In this document: piece by piece, positions 1 through 9,216 of the stretch
Layout of the letters: every line of letters starts with the position of its first letter
Position numbering within the stretch: position 1 is the stretch's first letter
Source of the DNA: Fonticella tunisiensis
GTDB lineage: Bacteria > Bacillota > Clostridia > Clostridiales > Caloramatoraceae
Direction of reading: 5' to 3'
Length of the DNA: 64,000 bases
NCBI RefSeq assembly: GCF_004364155.1
Contig: NZ_SOAZ01000003.1
Location: forward strand, 1-64,000
Made by a program: the position numbers and the translations under genes
The notes under the pieces: model-generated
What the model was told of the DNA's origin: nothing
The model's input: the letters and a program-made list of their open reading frames with translations, nothing else
The model's database searches: none

Positions 1-107
1 TCAATTTGAGGATTTATTCTTCCATCTTTTAACCCCTTGATTTTTTCTCCAAGATGGTATACCTTAGAGAAGTAGGTGAGCATTTGTTTTAAATAACGCT
101 TGTTCAT
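1..107 (-). CDS. Partial CDS cut by the window edge, possibly a transposase N-terminus
   Basis: Reading leftwards from ATG at 107, an open frame starts MNKRYLKQMLTYFSKVYHLG and runs off the window, giving about 35 residues. An AAGGATG-like ribosome-binding site precedes it. The basic, aromatic-rich start and the long inverted repeat just upstream (111-164) resemble the end of an insertion sequence, so a transposase is my best guess. No catalytic motif is inside the window and the family cannot be named. It could equally be an ordinary hypothetical protein. Confidence 0.4.
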   Translation of the reverse strand, partial: MNKRYLKQMLTYFSKVYHLGEKIKGLKDGRINPQI

Positions 108-110
108 CTC

Positions 111-164
111 AAAACATCCTTTCTATTGGGTTTGTAGCAAAATTCATTATAGAAAGGATGTTTT
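111..164. repeat. 16-bp perfect inverted repeat upstream of the edge CDS
   Basis: The arms AAAACATCCTTTCTAT (111-126) and its exact reverse complement (149-164) are separated by 22 bp. The left arm overlaps the ribosome-binding site of the edge CDS. It could be the terminal region of an insertion sequence or an attenuator hairpin that hides the ribosome-binding site. Confidence 0.6.
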
Positions 165-262
165 CATTTTTAAACCCTAAATTTTTTCCAGTAAAAATCG
201 GAATTTACATATTTCAATTATTATTCATCTAAACCATTACATATCAAGGGGCTACGCCCTAT

Positions 263-467
263 TTATTTTTTTAGCTGCGAAATTTCTGTCAATGATTTAA
301 TTTGTCTTATTTTATCTATGACTTGGAGAGCATCCATAGATTTGTATAAATCACATCTATGAATGCTCTTTATTTCGCCATCCGGATGATTATTTATCGC
401 TCTGAATACAGTACTTAATACCTACCCCGCATAATTTCACAATATCTTTAATTGTAATTGTTTCTAC
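263..467 (-). pseudogene. LacI-family regulator remnant (DNA-binding domain only)
   Basis: On the minus strand, one frame encodes ETITIKDIVKLCGVGI and, after a frameshift near 425, another continues STVFRAINNHPDGEIK. Joined, they match the helix-turn-helix of LacI-family repressors (TIKDIAKLAGVSxSTVSRAINN). No start codon, no hinge and no sugar-binding domain follow. The frame instead runs into a palindromic repeat (327-369) and stops at 263-265. It lies just downstream of the maltodextrin operon, where such operons often carry their LacI regulator. I infer that the local regulator has been lost and that the repeat insertion may have contributed. Confidence 0.6.
327..369. repeat. Palindromic repeat, family B copy 1
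   Basis: Imperfect palindrome with arms AGAGCATCCATAGAT and ATCTATGAATGCTCT around a 13-nt spacer. A nearly identical copy in the opposite orientation lies at 37597-37638 and shares the spacer sequence as well, so the two are copies of one element and not two unrelated terminators. This copy lies inside the LacI remnant. Confidence 0.75.
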
Positions 468-518
468 TATACTTCATCCTTCTCATCGCTTAACTATACT
501 CTGGAGTTTTTCATAAAT

Positions 519-1997
519 TTATCTTCCATATATTTTTGTAATCTTATATATTTTTTCTACTAATTCTTCGGTAATTTCATTTTTAAGCAGGCGCCACTTC
601 CAGTTATTACCGACCGTTGAAGGTTTATTAATTCTCGCTTCGTTGCCTAGTCCCAAATAATCCTGTACAGGTATAATCGCCAGATCTGCAACACTTGAAA
701 GAGCTAATCGTATAAACTTCCAATGGATGTCTTCTTCTTTCTCCGTATCAATATCCAAATAATCTATGGCCAGCTGCTTATCCTGAGCATTAAGATTTTT
801 ATACCATCCTACAATAGTTTCATTATCATGGGTACCAGTATAAACAACGCAGTTTTTATCGTAATTATGTGGTAAATAATCGCCCTGTTCCCTTGAATCG
901 AAGGCAAACTGCAGTACTTTCATTCCTGGATACCCGGTTTTTTTAACAAGCTCTAAAACACTTTCCGTTAGAAATCCCAAGTCCTCAGCAATTATATTTA
1001 AATCACCCAGCTGCTTTTTTAATTCTCTAAAAAAGTTATAGCCTGGGCCCCTTTGCCAGCTGCCATTTTCTGCTGTAGATGCACCGTAGGGTATGGAATA
1101 GTATTCATCAAATCCCCTAAAGTGATCCACACGTAAAACATCATATAGTTTAAAAGAATACGCAATTCTCTGAATCCACCAGGCATAGGAAGTCTTTTTG
1201 TGGTACTCCCAATCATAGAGTGGATTGCCCCATAATTGTCCCGTTGGTGAAAATGCATCCGGTGGACATCCTGCTACAGCAATTGGTTGCCTGTTTTCAT
1301 CAAATTGAAATAATTCCGGATAAGACCATGCATCGGCGCTGTCAAAAGCGACATAAATTGGAATATCTCCAATAATTTTAATACCATTTTCATTGGCGTA
1401 TGCTTTTAATTTTAACCATTGCTCCAAAAATATAAATTGTTGGAACTGATAAAATGTAATTTCATCTGCATATTCACTTTTATACCTTTCCATTGCAGCC
1501 GGTTCCCTCATTCTAATGTCGTCATCCCATTCACTCCAGCTCCTGCCAGAGAAATGATTCTTAACTGCCATATACAGGGCATAATCATCCAGCCAATATG
1601 CATTATCCTTGATGAACTGTTGAAATTTCTCGTTTTCACTAATGCGGCTTCTCTTATATGCAATTTTTAATATCTTAAATCTTGATAAATATATTTTCTC
1701 ATAATCTATATACCGATCATTATCCCCAAAGTCATAGGCTTCACATTCTTCCTCAGTTAAATATCCTTCATCTATTAATGTTTCTAAATCAATGAAGTAA
1801 GGATTACCGGCAAAGGTAGAAAAGGATTGATATGGCGAATCACCATATCCTGTTGGCCCTAAGGGTAATATCTGCCAATACCTTTGCCCTGCTGCTTTTA
1901 ATTGATCAATGAAGTGATAGGCACTCTTTGAAAATGCTCCTATTCCATACTTTGAAGGTAAACTTGCGATCGGTAGCAGTATCCCGCTCTCCCTCAT
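519..1997 (-). CDS. malQ: 4-alpha-glucanotransferase (amylomaltase), GH77
   Basis: Transfers alpha-1,4-glucan segments between maltodextrins, releasing glucose, in the cytoplasm. The 492-residue length is normal for GH77. Family signatures are visible: DIPIYVAFDSADAW near residue 210, RVDHFRGF near 290 containing the nucleophile Asp, EDLG near 340 containing the general acid Glu, and GTHDNET near 390. ATG at 1997 has a GGGGGAG ribosome-binding site. It is the last gene of a four-gene operon (binding protein, two permeases, MalQ), so imported maltodextrins are the likely substrate. Confidence 0.95.
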   Translation of the reverse strand: MRESGILLPIASLPSKYGIGAFSKSAYHFIDQLKAAGQRYWQILPLGPTGYGDSPYQSFSTFAGNPYFIDLETLIDEGYLTEEECEAYDFGDNDRYIDYEKIYLSRFKILKIAYKRSRISENEKFQQFIKDNAYWLDDYALYMAVKNHFSGRSWSEWDDDIRMREPAAMERYKSEYADEITFYQFQQFIFLEQWLKLKAYANENGIKIIGDIPIYVAFDSADAWSYPELFQFDENRQPIAVAGCPPDAFSPTGQLWGNPLYDWEYHKKTSYAWWIQRIAYSFKLYDVLRVDHFRGFDEYYSIPYGASTAENGSWQRGPGYNFFRELKKQLGDLNIIAEDLGFLTESVLELVKKTGYPGMKVLQFAFDSREQGDYLPHNYDKNCVVYTGTHDNETIVGWYKNLNAQDKQLAIDYLDIDTEKEEDIHWKFIRLALSSVADLAIIPVQDYLGLGNEARINKPSTVGNNWKWRLLKNEITEELVEKIYKITKIYGR

Positions 1998-2035
1998 TTT
2001 CTCTCCCCCTTACAGTATCAGTATTATCGCAAATT

Positions 2036-2869
2036 TTATCCCTTAATGGCTCCTGCTATAACACCTTTTATGATATATTTTTGACACGTAAAATAGAATA
2101 CTATAATAGGAATAATCGCTAATACCAGCATTGCCATCATTGCCCCCATATCAATTGAGCCATATCCGCCTCTTAGATATTGGATAGCAATTGGAATTGT
2201 CTTATATTCATTGCCAATAAGCAGGTATGGCAGCAAATAGTCATTCCATATCCACATAGTATTTAGTATTGCAACTGTTATTGCCGTAGGCTTTAAGATG
2301 GGAAACACCACCATAAAAAATGTCTGTATTGGACTACATCCATCAATTACTGCTGCTTCCTCTATCTCAAGTGGAATAGATTTTACAAAGCCAGCGAACA
2401 TAAATACCGACAATCCCGCAGCAAAACCCAGATATATTATAATAATTCCAAATGGATTATCCAGGTGCAAAACGTTAGCTACCTTGGTCATAGTGAACAT
2501 AACCATTTGAAAGGGAACTATCATTGAAAATGCAAATAGATAATATATGGATTTGGTAAGCTTGCTCTTAACCCTTGTAATATACCAGGCTGTCATAGAG
2601 GTAAATAAAACAATAACTACAACTGAAGATACAGTAATAAACAATGACCAGCCAAATGCTTGTATAAAACCTGTTTTAATTAAACCATTAACATAGTTGC
2701 TTAAACCAGCAAAGGTTTTGCTGTTAGGCAATAGGAAGGGAGTATCGCTAATGAAGAACTTACCTTTGAAGGAATTCATAAGAACTATTAAAATAGGTGC
2801 TAAAAACGCAATGGCTAATATTAACAATACCATTAATATTAAATTAACTTTTAACTTTGAACCTTTCAT
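2036..2869 (-). CDS. Sugar ABC transporter permease, MalG-like
   Basis: Inner-membrane permease of a carbohydrate ABC importer. About six hydrophobic segments are evident, and the EAA loop (EEAAVIDGCSPIQTF) that contacts the ATPase lies in the second half. I take ATG at 2869 (MKGSKLKVNL) and not the longer frame to 2974, because it gives normal length (277 residues) and forms a TAATG overlap with the upstream permease stop, implying translational coupling. It ends with the GAIKG tail typical of MalG-like proteins. No dedicated ATPase is encoded in the operon, so a shared MsmX-type ATPase elsewhere is likely. Confidence 0.9.
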   Translation of the reverse strand: MKGSKLKVNLILMVLLILAIAFLAPILIVLMNSFKGKFFISDTPFLLPNSKTFAGLSNYVNGLIKTGFIQAFGWSLFITVSSVVVIVLFTSMTAWYITRVKSKLTKSIYYLFAFSMIVPFQMVMFTMTKVANVLHLDNPFGIIIIYLGFAAGLSVFMFAGFVKSIPLEIEEAAVIDGCSPIQTFFMVVFPILKPTAITVAILNTMWIWNDYLLPYLLIGNEYKTIPIAIQYLRGGYGSIDMGAMMAMLVLAIIPIIVFYFTCQKYIIKGVIAGAIKG

Positions 2870-3711
2870 TAGCTTTCTACCTCCTTGCTTCTTGTGAAAA
2901 TAAGCTGCGCAAACGCCATGATTGCTACCAAAATGAAAAATATTACTGCCTTTGCTTGTCCTACACCTTCCCAACCTACTCTACCATAGAAGGTATTGTA
3001 AATGTCAAGTGCAAGCATGGCTGTCTTTTTAGACGGCGCGCCTGCCGTTAAGGCCAGGTTTTGATCAAACAATTTAAAGGAATTGGATATTGTTAAAAAC
3101 AGGCATATTGTAATAGCCGGCATAACCATTGGTATTGTAACGTTTCGTAATATTTTTAATGGACTGGCTCCATCTATTTTTGCTGCTTCAATTAAATCTG
3201 TTGGTACATTTTGAATTCCTGCAATATAAATAATCATCATATATCCTATTAATTGCCAATTCATTAGTATAACAAGTCCCCAGAAGCCGTATTTGGCATC
3301 GTAGGTCAAAGTTACACCGAATTTATATAGAATCCCATTAATAATTAACTGCCATATATATCCCAATACAATACCACCTATTAAATTAGGCATAAAAAAT
3401 ACTGTCCTAAATAAATTTGTGCCTTTTATACCCCTGGTTAATAGAAAAGCTAATGTAAAAGCACATACATTTATTGTTATAACAGATACCACAGCAAACC
3501 TTGCAGTAAACCATAGGGCATTTAAAAATTCTTTATTTTCAAAGGCTTTAATATAGTTGCTTAAACCTACCCACTTAGCATTTAACACTGTGGTAAACTC
3601 CGTAAAAGATAAATATAAACCTAAAAGAAAGGGTATTAAAAAGGCTATCAAAAATGCTAATAACGTGGGGAGGGTAAAAATAGGAAAATATTTTATTAAT
3701 TTCTTTTCCAT
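2869..3711 (-). CDS. Sugar ABC transporter permease, MalF-like
   Basis: Partner permease of the MalG-like protein. The 280 residues include an N-terminal hydrophobic helix after KKLIKYFPIF, further membrane segments, and the EAA loop EAAKIDGASPLKILR near residue 190. The start has a GGAGATGG-type ribosome-binding site. It lies 90 bp downstream of the binding-protein gene and overlaps the MalG-like start by one base. The length fits the short CUT1 permeases of Firmicutes, without the large periplasmic loop of enterobacterial MalF. Confidence 0.9.
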   Translation of the reverse strand: MEKKLIKYFPIFTLPTLLAFLIAFLIPFLLGLYLSFTEFTTVLNAKWVGLSNYIKAFENKEFLNALWFTARFAVVSVITINVCAFTLAFLLTRGIKGTNLFRTVFFMPNLIGGIVLGYIWQLIINGILYKFGVTLTYDAKYGFWGLVILMNWQLIGYMMIIYIAGIQNVPTDLIEAAKIDGASPLKILRNVTIPMVMPAITICLFLTISNSFKLFDQNLALTAGAPSKKTAMLALDIYNTFYGRVGWEGVGQAKAVIFFILVAIMAFAQLIFTRSKEVES

Positions 3712-3801
3712 ACCATCTCCTCCTATCTCTAATTTTAAAATGGTGAGTCAGAGTTAACCCTCCAGACCCACCATTAATATCTTTAGTTTCCTGGTAATTA
3801 A

Positions 3802-5160
3802 CTATTTCGCTTTCTTTGCTTTCTCAGATGCCCAGGAATCTTTAACTACTTTAACAACATCGTCCCAGGATTTATTGCCTTGAGCATATTCTAATAACGC
3901 ATCGCCGAAGTAATTTTTAAAATCTTCACTTGGAAATGCTGCAAATGTCCATGCTACGGAATTAACACCCTTTTCCATCCAGGCTAAAACTTCCTTTGCT
4001 AATGGATCCGATGGTTTTTCATTATCCTTAAATGTATTGAAAGGGGCGATAAAACCTAAGTCCTTAGTTACATACTTCTTGCCTGTTTCACTTGAGAATA
4101 ACCACTCCAAAAACTCAATAGATGCCTCTTGTTTTTCCTTTGAAACCTTGCTGTTGATTGCGAAGTAGTTCTCTGTACCAATAGCTAAGCCTTGATTTTC
4201 TTCACCTTTTACACCTGTGTAGATTGGTAAAAACTTGATATCAGATTCTTTTACAGTATTGCCACTAACACCTTTGATTTGTGCCCAAGCCCAGTTACCA
4301 TTTTGAACCATAGCTACATTTCCAAGAGCAAATTCAGCCATAGAATCATCTACAGACTTGCTGCCCAAAAGTTTTTTATCTGTAATAGAATTGTTGATGT
4401 ATAAATCGAAAATGTTCTTAAAGTTATCTGCATATTTGAATTCAATCTGATCTGCTGCTAAGCCGGCTAAAACTGTGTTGTCATATTTGGTATTATCCTT
4501 GAATTCATAATAGAATGGAATATTTGCCAGGTGGGTCTGCCATCTCCACTGTTCCCCTGCCTTTAAGGATGTAGATGCAAAAACACCCTTAATGCCTAGC
4601 TGATCTTTATGTTTTGTCATATCCTCAACAACTTTCTTTAATAGATCAAAGTTATTGATTTCAGCTGCTGAGTTTACGGAAACAGCTTTATCGCTTAATG
4701 CGAAATATTTTCTCATAATAGCGTCATTATAGATAATTCCATAACCTTCTACAACGTATGGAATTCCATAAACTCCATCACCATCTTTTATTGCCAGGCT
4801 TTTATCTGATAAATAACTGTAAAGTTTTGTATCTTTTAAATCTGCACAATAATCCTTCCAGGATTGATAACCGACGGGACCATTAATCTGAAAGATTGTT
4901 GGTGCATCAGATTTAGCTATTTCTGATTTTAAAGTTGTTTCATATGTACCACTGGCCGCCGTAACAACCTTTACTTTAACACCTGTTTCCTTTTCATAAT
5001 CCTTAGCAATTGAGTCATATACCTGTGCAATTTCGGGTTTAAAGTTTAAGAAATAAATTTCCTTGGCTCCTGAAGCTTTTTCCTTGCTGCCGCTACATCC
5101 AGCAAGCAAAGTTAAAAGCATTGCTGCACTCAGTACTAGACTTAGTAGCTTCTTTCCCAC
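3802..5160 (-). CDS. Carbohydrate ABC transporter solute-binding lipoprotein
   Basis: Extracellular maltodextrin-type binding protein, 452 residues. The signal peptide ends in a lipobox (LLAGC), with Cys about residue 22 as the lipidated N-terminus. The body matches the SBP_bac_1 fold: KEIYFLNFKPEIAQVYDSIA at the start, GIPYVVEGYGIIYN in the hinge region, and FALGNVAMVQNGNWAW near residue 285. It is first in the operon with the two permeases and malQ, which supports maltodextrin as ligand; the exact sugar cannot be read from the sequence. Confidence 0.92.
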   Translation of the reverse strand: MGKKLLSLVLSAAMLLTLLAGCSGSKEKASGAKEIYFLNFKPEIAQVYDSIAKDYEKETGVKVKVVTAASGTYETTLKSEIAKSDAPTIFQINGPVGYQSWKDYCADLKDTKLYSYLSDKSLAIKDGDGVYGIPYVVEGYGIIYNDAIMRKYFALSDKAVSVNSAAEINNFDLLKKVVEDMTKHKDQLGIKGVFASTSLKAGEQWRWQTHLANIPFYYEFKDNTKYDNTVLAGLAADQIEFKYADNFKNIFDLYINNSITDKKLLGSKSVDDSMAEFALGNVAMVQNGNWAWAQIKGVSGNTVKESDIKFLPIYTGVKGEENQGLAIGTENYFAINSKVSKEKQEASIEFLEWLFSSETGKKYVTKDLGFIAPFNTFKDNEKPSDPLAKEVLAWMEKGVNSVAWTFAAFPSEDFKNYFGDALLEYAQGNKSWDDVVKVVKDSWASEKAKKAK

Positions 5161-5513
5161 AAAAATCCCCCTCTTTACTTATAAATTTGTTTAGGATTTA
5201 CATCACTCCCCCAGTGATAACTAAATCCCTGTTGATTAGGTAACGTTATCGGCGCTGTTTTAATGCCATAATTTTACAATATAATATATTCCATAAATGA
5301 TAATATATTCCTATAATTTTTACAATAAAAATTTAGCAGCAGTAAAAGGTTATACATATCACCACCATGCTTAGCAAAGAAGTTTTGAGGCTGAGGATCT
5401 GACAATTAGTAAATTCCTTTCATATAAATAATTTTACTTTTGGCTTTACTCCCATAAACATTTTTTCAACTTGATGCATAATGTAAAATAAACATTCTTT
5501 AAAAGGTGGTTTT
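5161..5513. promoter_or_regulatory. Divergent intergenic region with a candidate LacI-type operator
   Basis: This A+T-rich region separates the leftward maltodextrin operon from a rightward transporter gene. It contains GGTAACGTTATC (5239-5250), whose core TAACGTTA is a palindrome with a central CG, as in many LacI-family operators. It sits about 80 bp upstream of the binding-protein start. The assignment is weak because the only LacI-like gene nearby is a remnant. No other gene or clear RNA was seen here. Confidence 0.3.
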
Positions 5514-6908
5514 ATGGGCATTGAGCTAATGGGAATCCATTATGTCTATCTCATTTTCATCCTTCTTATACTGGGAGTAATGATCTTCAAAAAAGACACT
5601 ACTCTTGTCTGCATAGCAGGCATCTTTGTGCTGGGGCTTATGGTTACAAAATCCCTTTCTGCATCGGTCTCCGGCGTATTTAACAGCTTCATATATGCCA
5701 TAAAGGAGCTGTTAGGTACAATACTCATCATCTCCATAATCGTTGGTATGAGTAAGGCATTAACTGAGACGGGAGTTAGCGACTCCATGATTCGTCCATT
5801 TACAAAACTAATGAAAAACAAAGTTTTAGCCTACTGGATAGTTGGTATTTTGATGATGATAATATCCTGGTTTTTCTGGCCCTCACCGGCGGTTGCCCTA
5901 ATCGGTGTAGTTCTTTTACCTGCTGCAGTTAGGGCTGGCCTACCTGCCCTTGGAGTTGCTGTTGTTATGAACCTTTTTGGACATGGAATTGCCCTCTCAA
6001 GCGATTTTGTCATACAGGGCGCGCCAAAACTTACTGCCGATGGAGCTGGTATACCCGTCGATAGCGTAATATCGGCAAGCGTTCCCCTGGTTATCATAAT
6101 GGGAGCTGTGACAACAATTGCTGCCTTCTATTTCCTTATGAAGGACATAAAAAAGGGAGAGCTTAAGGTTGAGGAAAAGATTTATTCCTTTGAAGCTTTT
6201 GACACTCTTGCAACAAGCACTCTGAGCCCAATTCTTAAAAACATCTTTGCTTTTACAATCCCAATATTGTTTGCACTTGATGTTGCAGCTATGTATGCTA
6301 AAAACTTAAGGGGAGGAGATGCAACTGCCCTTGTTGGAGGTACTTCAGCCTTTATACTAATAGCTCTTACCCTTTTAAACGATCGTGAAAACGGCCTTAG
6401 TAAAATAACCTCTCATCTTATAGAAGGTCTTCAATTTGGATTTAAGGTGTTCGGCCCTGTTATTCCAATCGCAGCCTTTTTCTATCTTGGCGATTCAGGA
6501 ATAACTGCAGTTTTCGGAGAAGTACTTCCAAAGGCATCCCACGGAATAGTTAATGACCTCGGAATCGCCCTTGCAAACACCGTTCCCCTAAACGCCACTT
6601 TAGGGGCTGGAACACTTACTGTTGTTGGAGCTATAACTGGCCTCGATGGCTCTGGATTTTCGGGAATATCCCTTGCAGGTTCCGTAGCAAAACTGTTTGG
6701 AACTGCAATTGGAAGCGGAACAGCCACCTTAACAGCCCTCGGGCAGATAGCTGCAATATGGGTAGGCGGAGGAACATTAATCCCCTGGGCAGTAATTCCC
6801 GTTGCTGCAATATGTGACATAGACCCCTTTGAGCTTGTAAGGAGAAACCTAAAGCCAGTAGTAATTGGGCTTGTGGTAACAACCATTGCAGCCATATTCT
6901 TTATTTAA
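5514..6908 (+). CDS. Polytopic membrane transporter, probably for an organic anion
   Basis: 464 residues with roughly eleven to twelve hydrophobic helices, and little soluble sequence apart from a charged stretch near residue 215 (KDIKKGELKVEEK). The architecture, with re-entrant-like Gly/Pro/Ser-rich segments (WPSPAVALIGVVLLP; VPLNATLGAGTLTVVG), resembles the ion-transporter superfamily that includes GntP and CitMHS carriers. I cannot name a substrate. ATG at 5514 has an AAGGTGG ribosome-binding site. It is a single-gene unit, convergent with the P-loop gene at 6979-8727. Confidence 0.65.
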   Translation: MGIELMGIHYVYLIFILLILGVMIFKKDTTLVCIAGIFVLGLMVTKSLSASVSGVFNSFIYAIKELLGTILIISIIVGMSKALTETGVSDSMIRPFTKLMKNKVLAYWIVGILMMIISWFFWPSPAVALIGVVLLPAAVRAGLPALGVAVVMNLFGHGIALSSDFVIQGAPKLTADGAGIPVDSVISASVPLVIIMGAVTTIAAFYFLMKDIKKGELKVEEKIYSFEAFDTLATSTLSPILKNIFAFTIPILFALDVAAMYAKNLRGGDATALVGGTSAFILIALTLLNDRENGLSKITSHLIEGLQFGFKVFGPVIPIAAFFYLGDSGITAVFGEVLPKASHGIVNDLGIALANTVPLNATLGAGTLTVVGAITGLDGSGFSGISLAGSVAKLFGTAIGSGTATLTALGQIAAIWVGGGTLIPWAVIPVAAICDIDPFELVRRNLKPVVIGLVVTTIAAIFFI

Positions 6909-6911
6909 TAG

Positions 6912-6963
6912 AAAGTGCCAGACACCGGAAAGGGATTTTCTCCTCTCCAGCGCCTGGCGCCTT
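6912..6963. repeat. GTGCCAG palindrome, family A copy 1 (possible terminator)
   Basis: Arms AAAGTGCCAG (6912-6921) and CTGGCGCCTT (6954-6963) lie in the 70-bp gap between two convergent genes. Related elements with the same outer arms occur at 33527-33580 and 34629-34692. In this position the hairpin could stop transcription from both sides, but the internal sequence differs between copies, so it looks like a dispersed repeat used as a terminator. Confidence 0.65.
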
Positions 6964-6978
6964 CATTTGGTGTATTTA

Positions 6979-8727
6979 TTATAACTGATTTATAGCCTTG
7001 AACAGTTTGATGGCAGCATTTTTCGGGCCATCCTTTTCCTTGCCGGATATTCCAAGTCCGGTTCTTATCTGTCCAACCTTTACACCTGTACTATAAAACT
7101 TATTAAAATATCTGCTAAGAAGCACATCCGTTTCCTCCTGCTTCTGCAATGGTCCAAATGGGTTGGCAAAATATGATTTTACAATCCCCTTTTCTGTTGT
7201 AGTTCCCTTGGCCATTCTCGCCCCATCTTTAAATACTTTTATGGCTTCATTTATATCAGTAAAATACTCAAGCTCTCCTAACTCCTCTGGATCTTCATAG
7301 TTATTGGCATATAAAAACATATCAACAGGATATCCCCTTAGTATATCCTTATAGGTGGACACAGGTATTACAAGCCTTGCATTTATTTTATCCGGATTCA
7401 TAAATATACTTCTGTCGATTTCCCTGAATGCATAACCTGGATCTAAGTCATCAAGCCTTACAAATGCTCCAATTTCCGTTCCATATGCAAGTGGTTTTCC
7501 ATCTCCGTTTAGTTTGACAACACCCATGTCATCGAACACAATTGTCATATCGCTTATATATTCTTCACTCAAGCTCCTAAAGGCCTCAAGGGTTTCTGAT
7601 TTTCCAGCCCCGCTATCTCCTACAAGTACAACATTTGCGCTCTTACCGCTTTTGAGCTTCACATTCACCATTGCTCCATGAATTGGAAGATGTCCTTGCT
7701 TTATCATTATCAGGTTATGAAGGGTTAAGGTCATCTTTTTCATATAGCCAAAATAATCTATTGCATCGCTATAACTCACATAACCAAGCATTATATCATT
7801 TGTAGCATCATCATAAAATACGGTTTTAACCTCCTTGGAATTATCCCTGCAGCCGAAAACATATATAATATCGGGTTTTTTATTGAGGTATTCCTCCTTC
7901 TTTGCCATTTCAAAGAGGTTGCAGAGTGCTATTCCGTGGGCCATAAAATCCCTGTGGAAATATATATAGCTTAATAGGCTTCCAACCTTTGCAGGATAGC
8001 AGAACCAATGATCGGGGTTTATGCCGCTGCAGCCCTTTAGAGGGTTTTCAAAAACCTCTGAAAATACTCCACCCCGCGTGTTTTTCTTTGGGTAAGATAT
8101 AAAGGGCAGGTCTAAAAGTATGGACTCGATAAATGGAATACCTTTTAAAAGTTCATATTCCTCAGGGCAAGGCCACTGAATATTGTTTAAAATAAGCCCC
8201 GCATTTCCTCCTGCAGGTAGTTGTCTATATACATTTGGAGGATATCCAAGAACATTTTCTTCAATTTTTCTGTACAAATTTAATACAAGATTTGAAAAAT
8301 TTGTGTTGGCTTCAATAAAACTCACCTTTTCAAGGCCTTCACTTATCCTTCTGTTTTGGACAATAGTATACCTTTCCAGTCTTCTCCAGAAATTATATAG
8401 ATCCTCAATAAAATCAATAAAATTGTCCTTGCTGCTTAAGATGGAACTATACTCTGGATTCAGAACTGCTATTTCATCGGCTTTGAATATTATGAGCATT
8501 TTAAACAGTGATGCAATGGACTTTGCAACTGCTTCCTTGTCTCCTGCTTTAAGCTTTTCTGACAGAAATCTATAAACTCCTGAATATTTCCTCTGAATCT
8601 TATCTAAATAAGCATCCAGTATCCTCCTAAAACCTTCACTATTTAGCACAGCTTCTGCAGTATCGCAATATTTTGCAGTGAAGTTAATCATAACTTTTTC
8701 ATTACTAAGAGAAAATTCCTTTTGCAT
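6979..8727 (-). CDS. P-loop protein with PEP carboxykinase/HPr kinase-type C-terminal domain
   Basis: 582 residues from ATG at 8727, which follows a GGAGG site; the longer frame to 8766 has none. The C-terminal half carries a Walker A motif GDSGAGKSE near residue 370, followed by ISDMTIVFDDMG, YGTEIGAFVRLDDLDP and MAKGTTTEKGIVKSYFANPFGP. This pattern resembles the fold shared by HPr kinase (GVSGVGKSE) and PEP carboxykinases. Related clostridial proteins are, as I recall, often labelled PEP carboxykinase. The N-terminal half is helical and unrecognised. Canonical ATP-PEPCK (GLSGTGKTT) is not matched, so I do not assign the reaction. It is monocistronic and convergent with an orphan transporter. 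Confidence 0.6.
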   Translation of the reverse strand: MQKEFSLSNEKVMINFTAKYCDTAEAVLNSEGFRRILDAYLDKIQRKYSGVYRFLSEKLKAGDKEAVAKSIASLFKMLIIFKADEIAVLNPEYSSILSSKDNFIDFIEDLYNFWRRLERYTIVQNRRISEGLEKVSFIEANTNFSNLVLNLYRKIEENVLGYPPNVYRQLPAGGNAGLILNNIQWPCPEEYELLKGIPFIESILLDLPFISYPKKNTRGGVFSEVFENPLKGCSGINPDHWFCYPAKVGSLLSYIYFHRDFMAHGIALCNLFEMAKKEEYLNKKPDIIYVFGCRDNSKEVKTVFYDDATNDIMLGYVSYSDAIDYFGYMKKMTLTLHNLIMIKQGHLPIHGAMVNVKLKSGKSANVVLVGDSGAGKSETLEAFRSLSEEYISDMTIVFDDMGVVKLNGDGKPLAYGTEIGAFVRLDDLDPGYAFREIDRSIFMNPDKINARLVIPVSTYKDILRGYPVDMFLYANNYEDPEELGELEYFTDINEAIKVFKDGARMAKGTTTEKGIVKSYFANPFGPLQKQEETDVLLSRYFNKFYSTGVKVGQIRTGLGISGKEKDGPKNAAIKLFKAINQL

Positions 8728-9113
8728 AGTATACCTCCAAAGTTTATCATTTACTATTTTTAACAATTCTTACTAAAAATTAAAATGAAATTTAGTACCC
8801 CGCTTTTTTGCAAATTTTATTTAAATAAGAAAGATTTATAATACAGGTATTACCTATAAAATACTATTATTTCATTATTTTTATGAATATCCTTTTTAAG
8901 GTTTATAAATAAAAATGAATTTTAAATCAATCAAATCCTTCATTTTCATAGATATATTATATTGTATCAAGACATTTTTTTAAACACTTAATTTAAATTT
9001 TTAATCAAAATCACTGTTAATGTTGAATATTTTATAGGATATATAAAAATACAGAATTATATCAAAGCCTTTTTAAGGGCCTTAAGAAAATCAGGGTGAT
9101 AAATTTGTATAAA
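8728..9113. other. A+T-rich intergenic region
   Basis: About 390 bp separate the P-loop gene start from the amino-acid transporter terminator. The sequence is very A+T-rich with T-runs. It presumably holds the promoter of the P-loop gene, but I see no convincing -35/-10 pair, small ORF or stable hairpin. A short inverted stretch AAGCCTTTTTAAGGGCCTT lies near 9065-9083. Confidence 0.4.
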
Positions 9114-9168
9114 AAAACACCCCACTTCAAACTTTTGTAAAAATATCGCCTGAAGTGAGGTGTTTTTT
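9114..9168 (-). terminator. Hairpin terminator of the amino-acid ABC operon
   Basis: Arms AACACCCCACTTCA (9116-9129) and TGAAGTGAGGTGTT (9151-9164) pair across a loop of about 21 nt and are flanked by A-runs on the left and T-runs on the right. It can therefore work in both directions. It lies about 50 bp downstream of the last permease gene. Confidence 0.8.
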
Positions 9169-9216
9169 AATATGAAAGTTATCTGCTTCAATAACCTACA
9201 ATGCATATACTTACAT

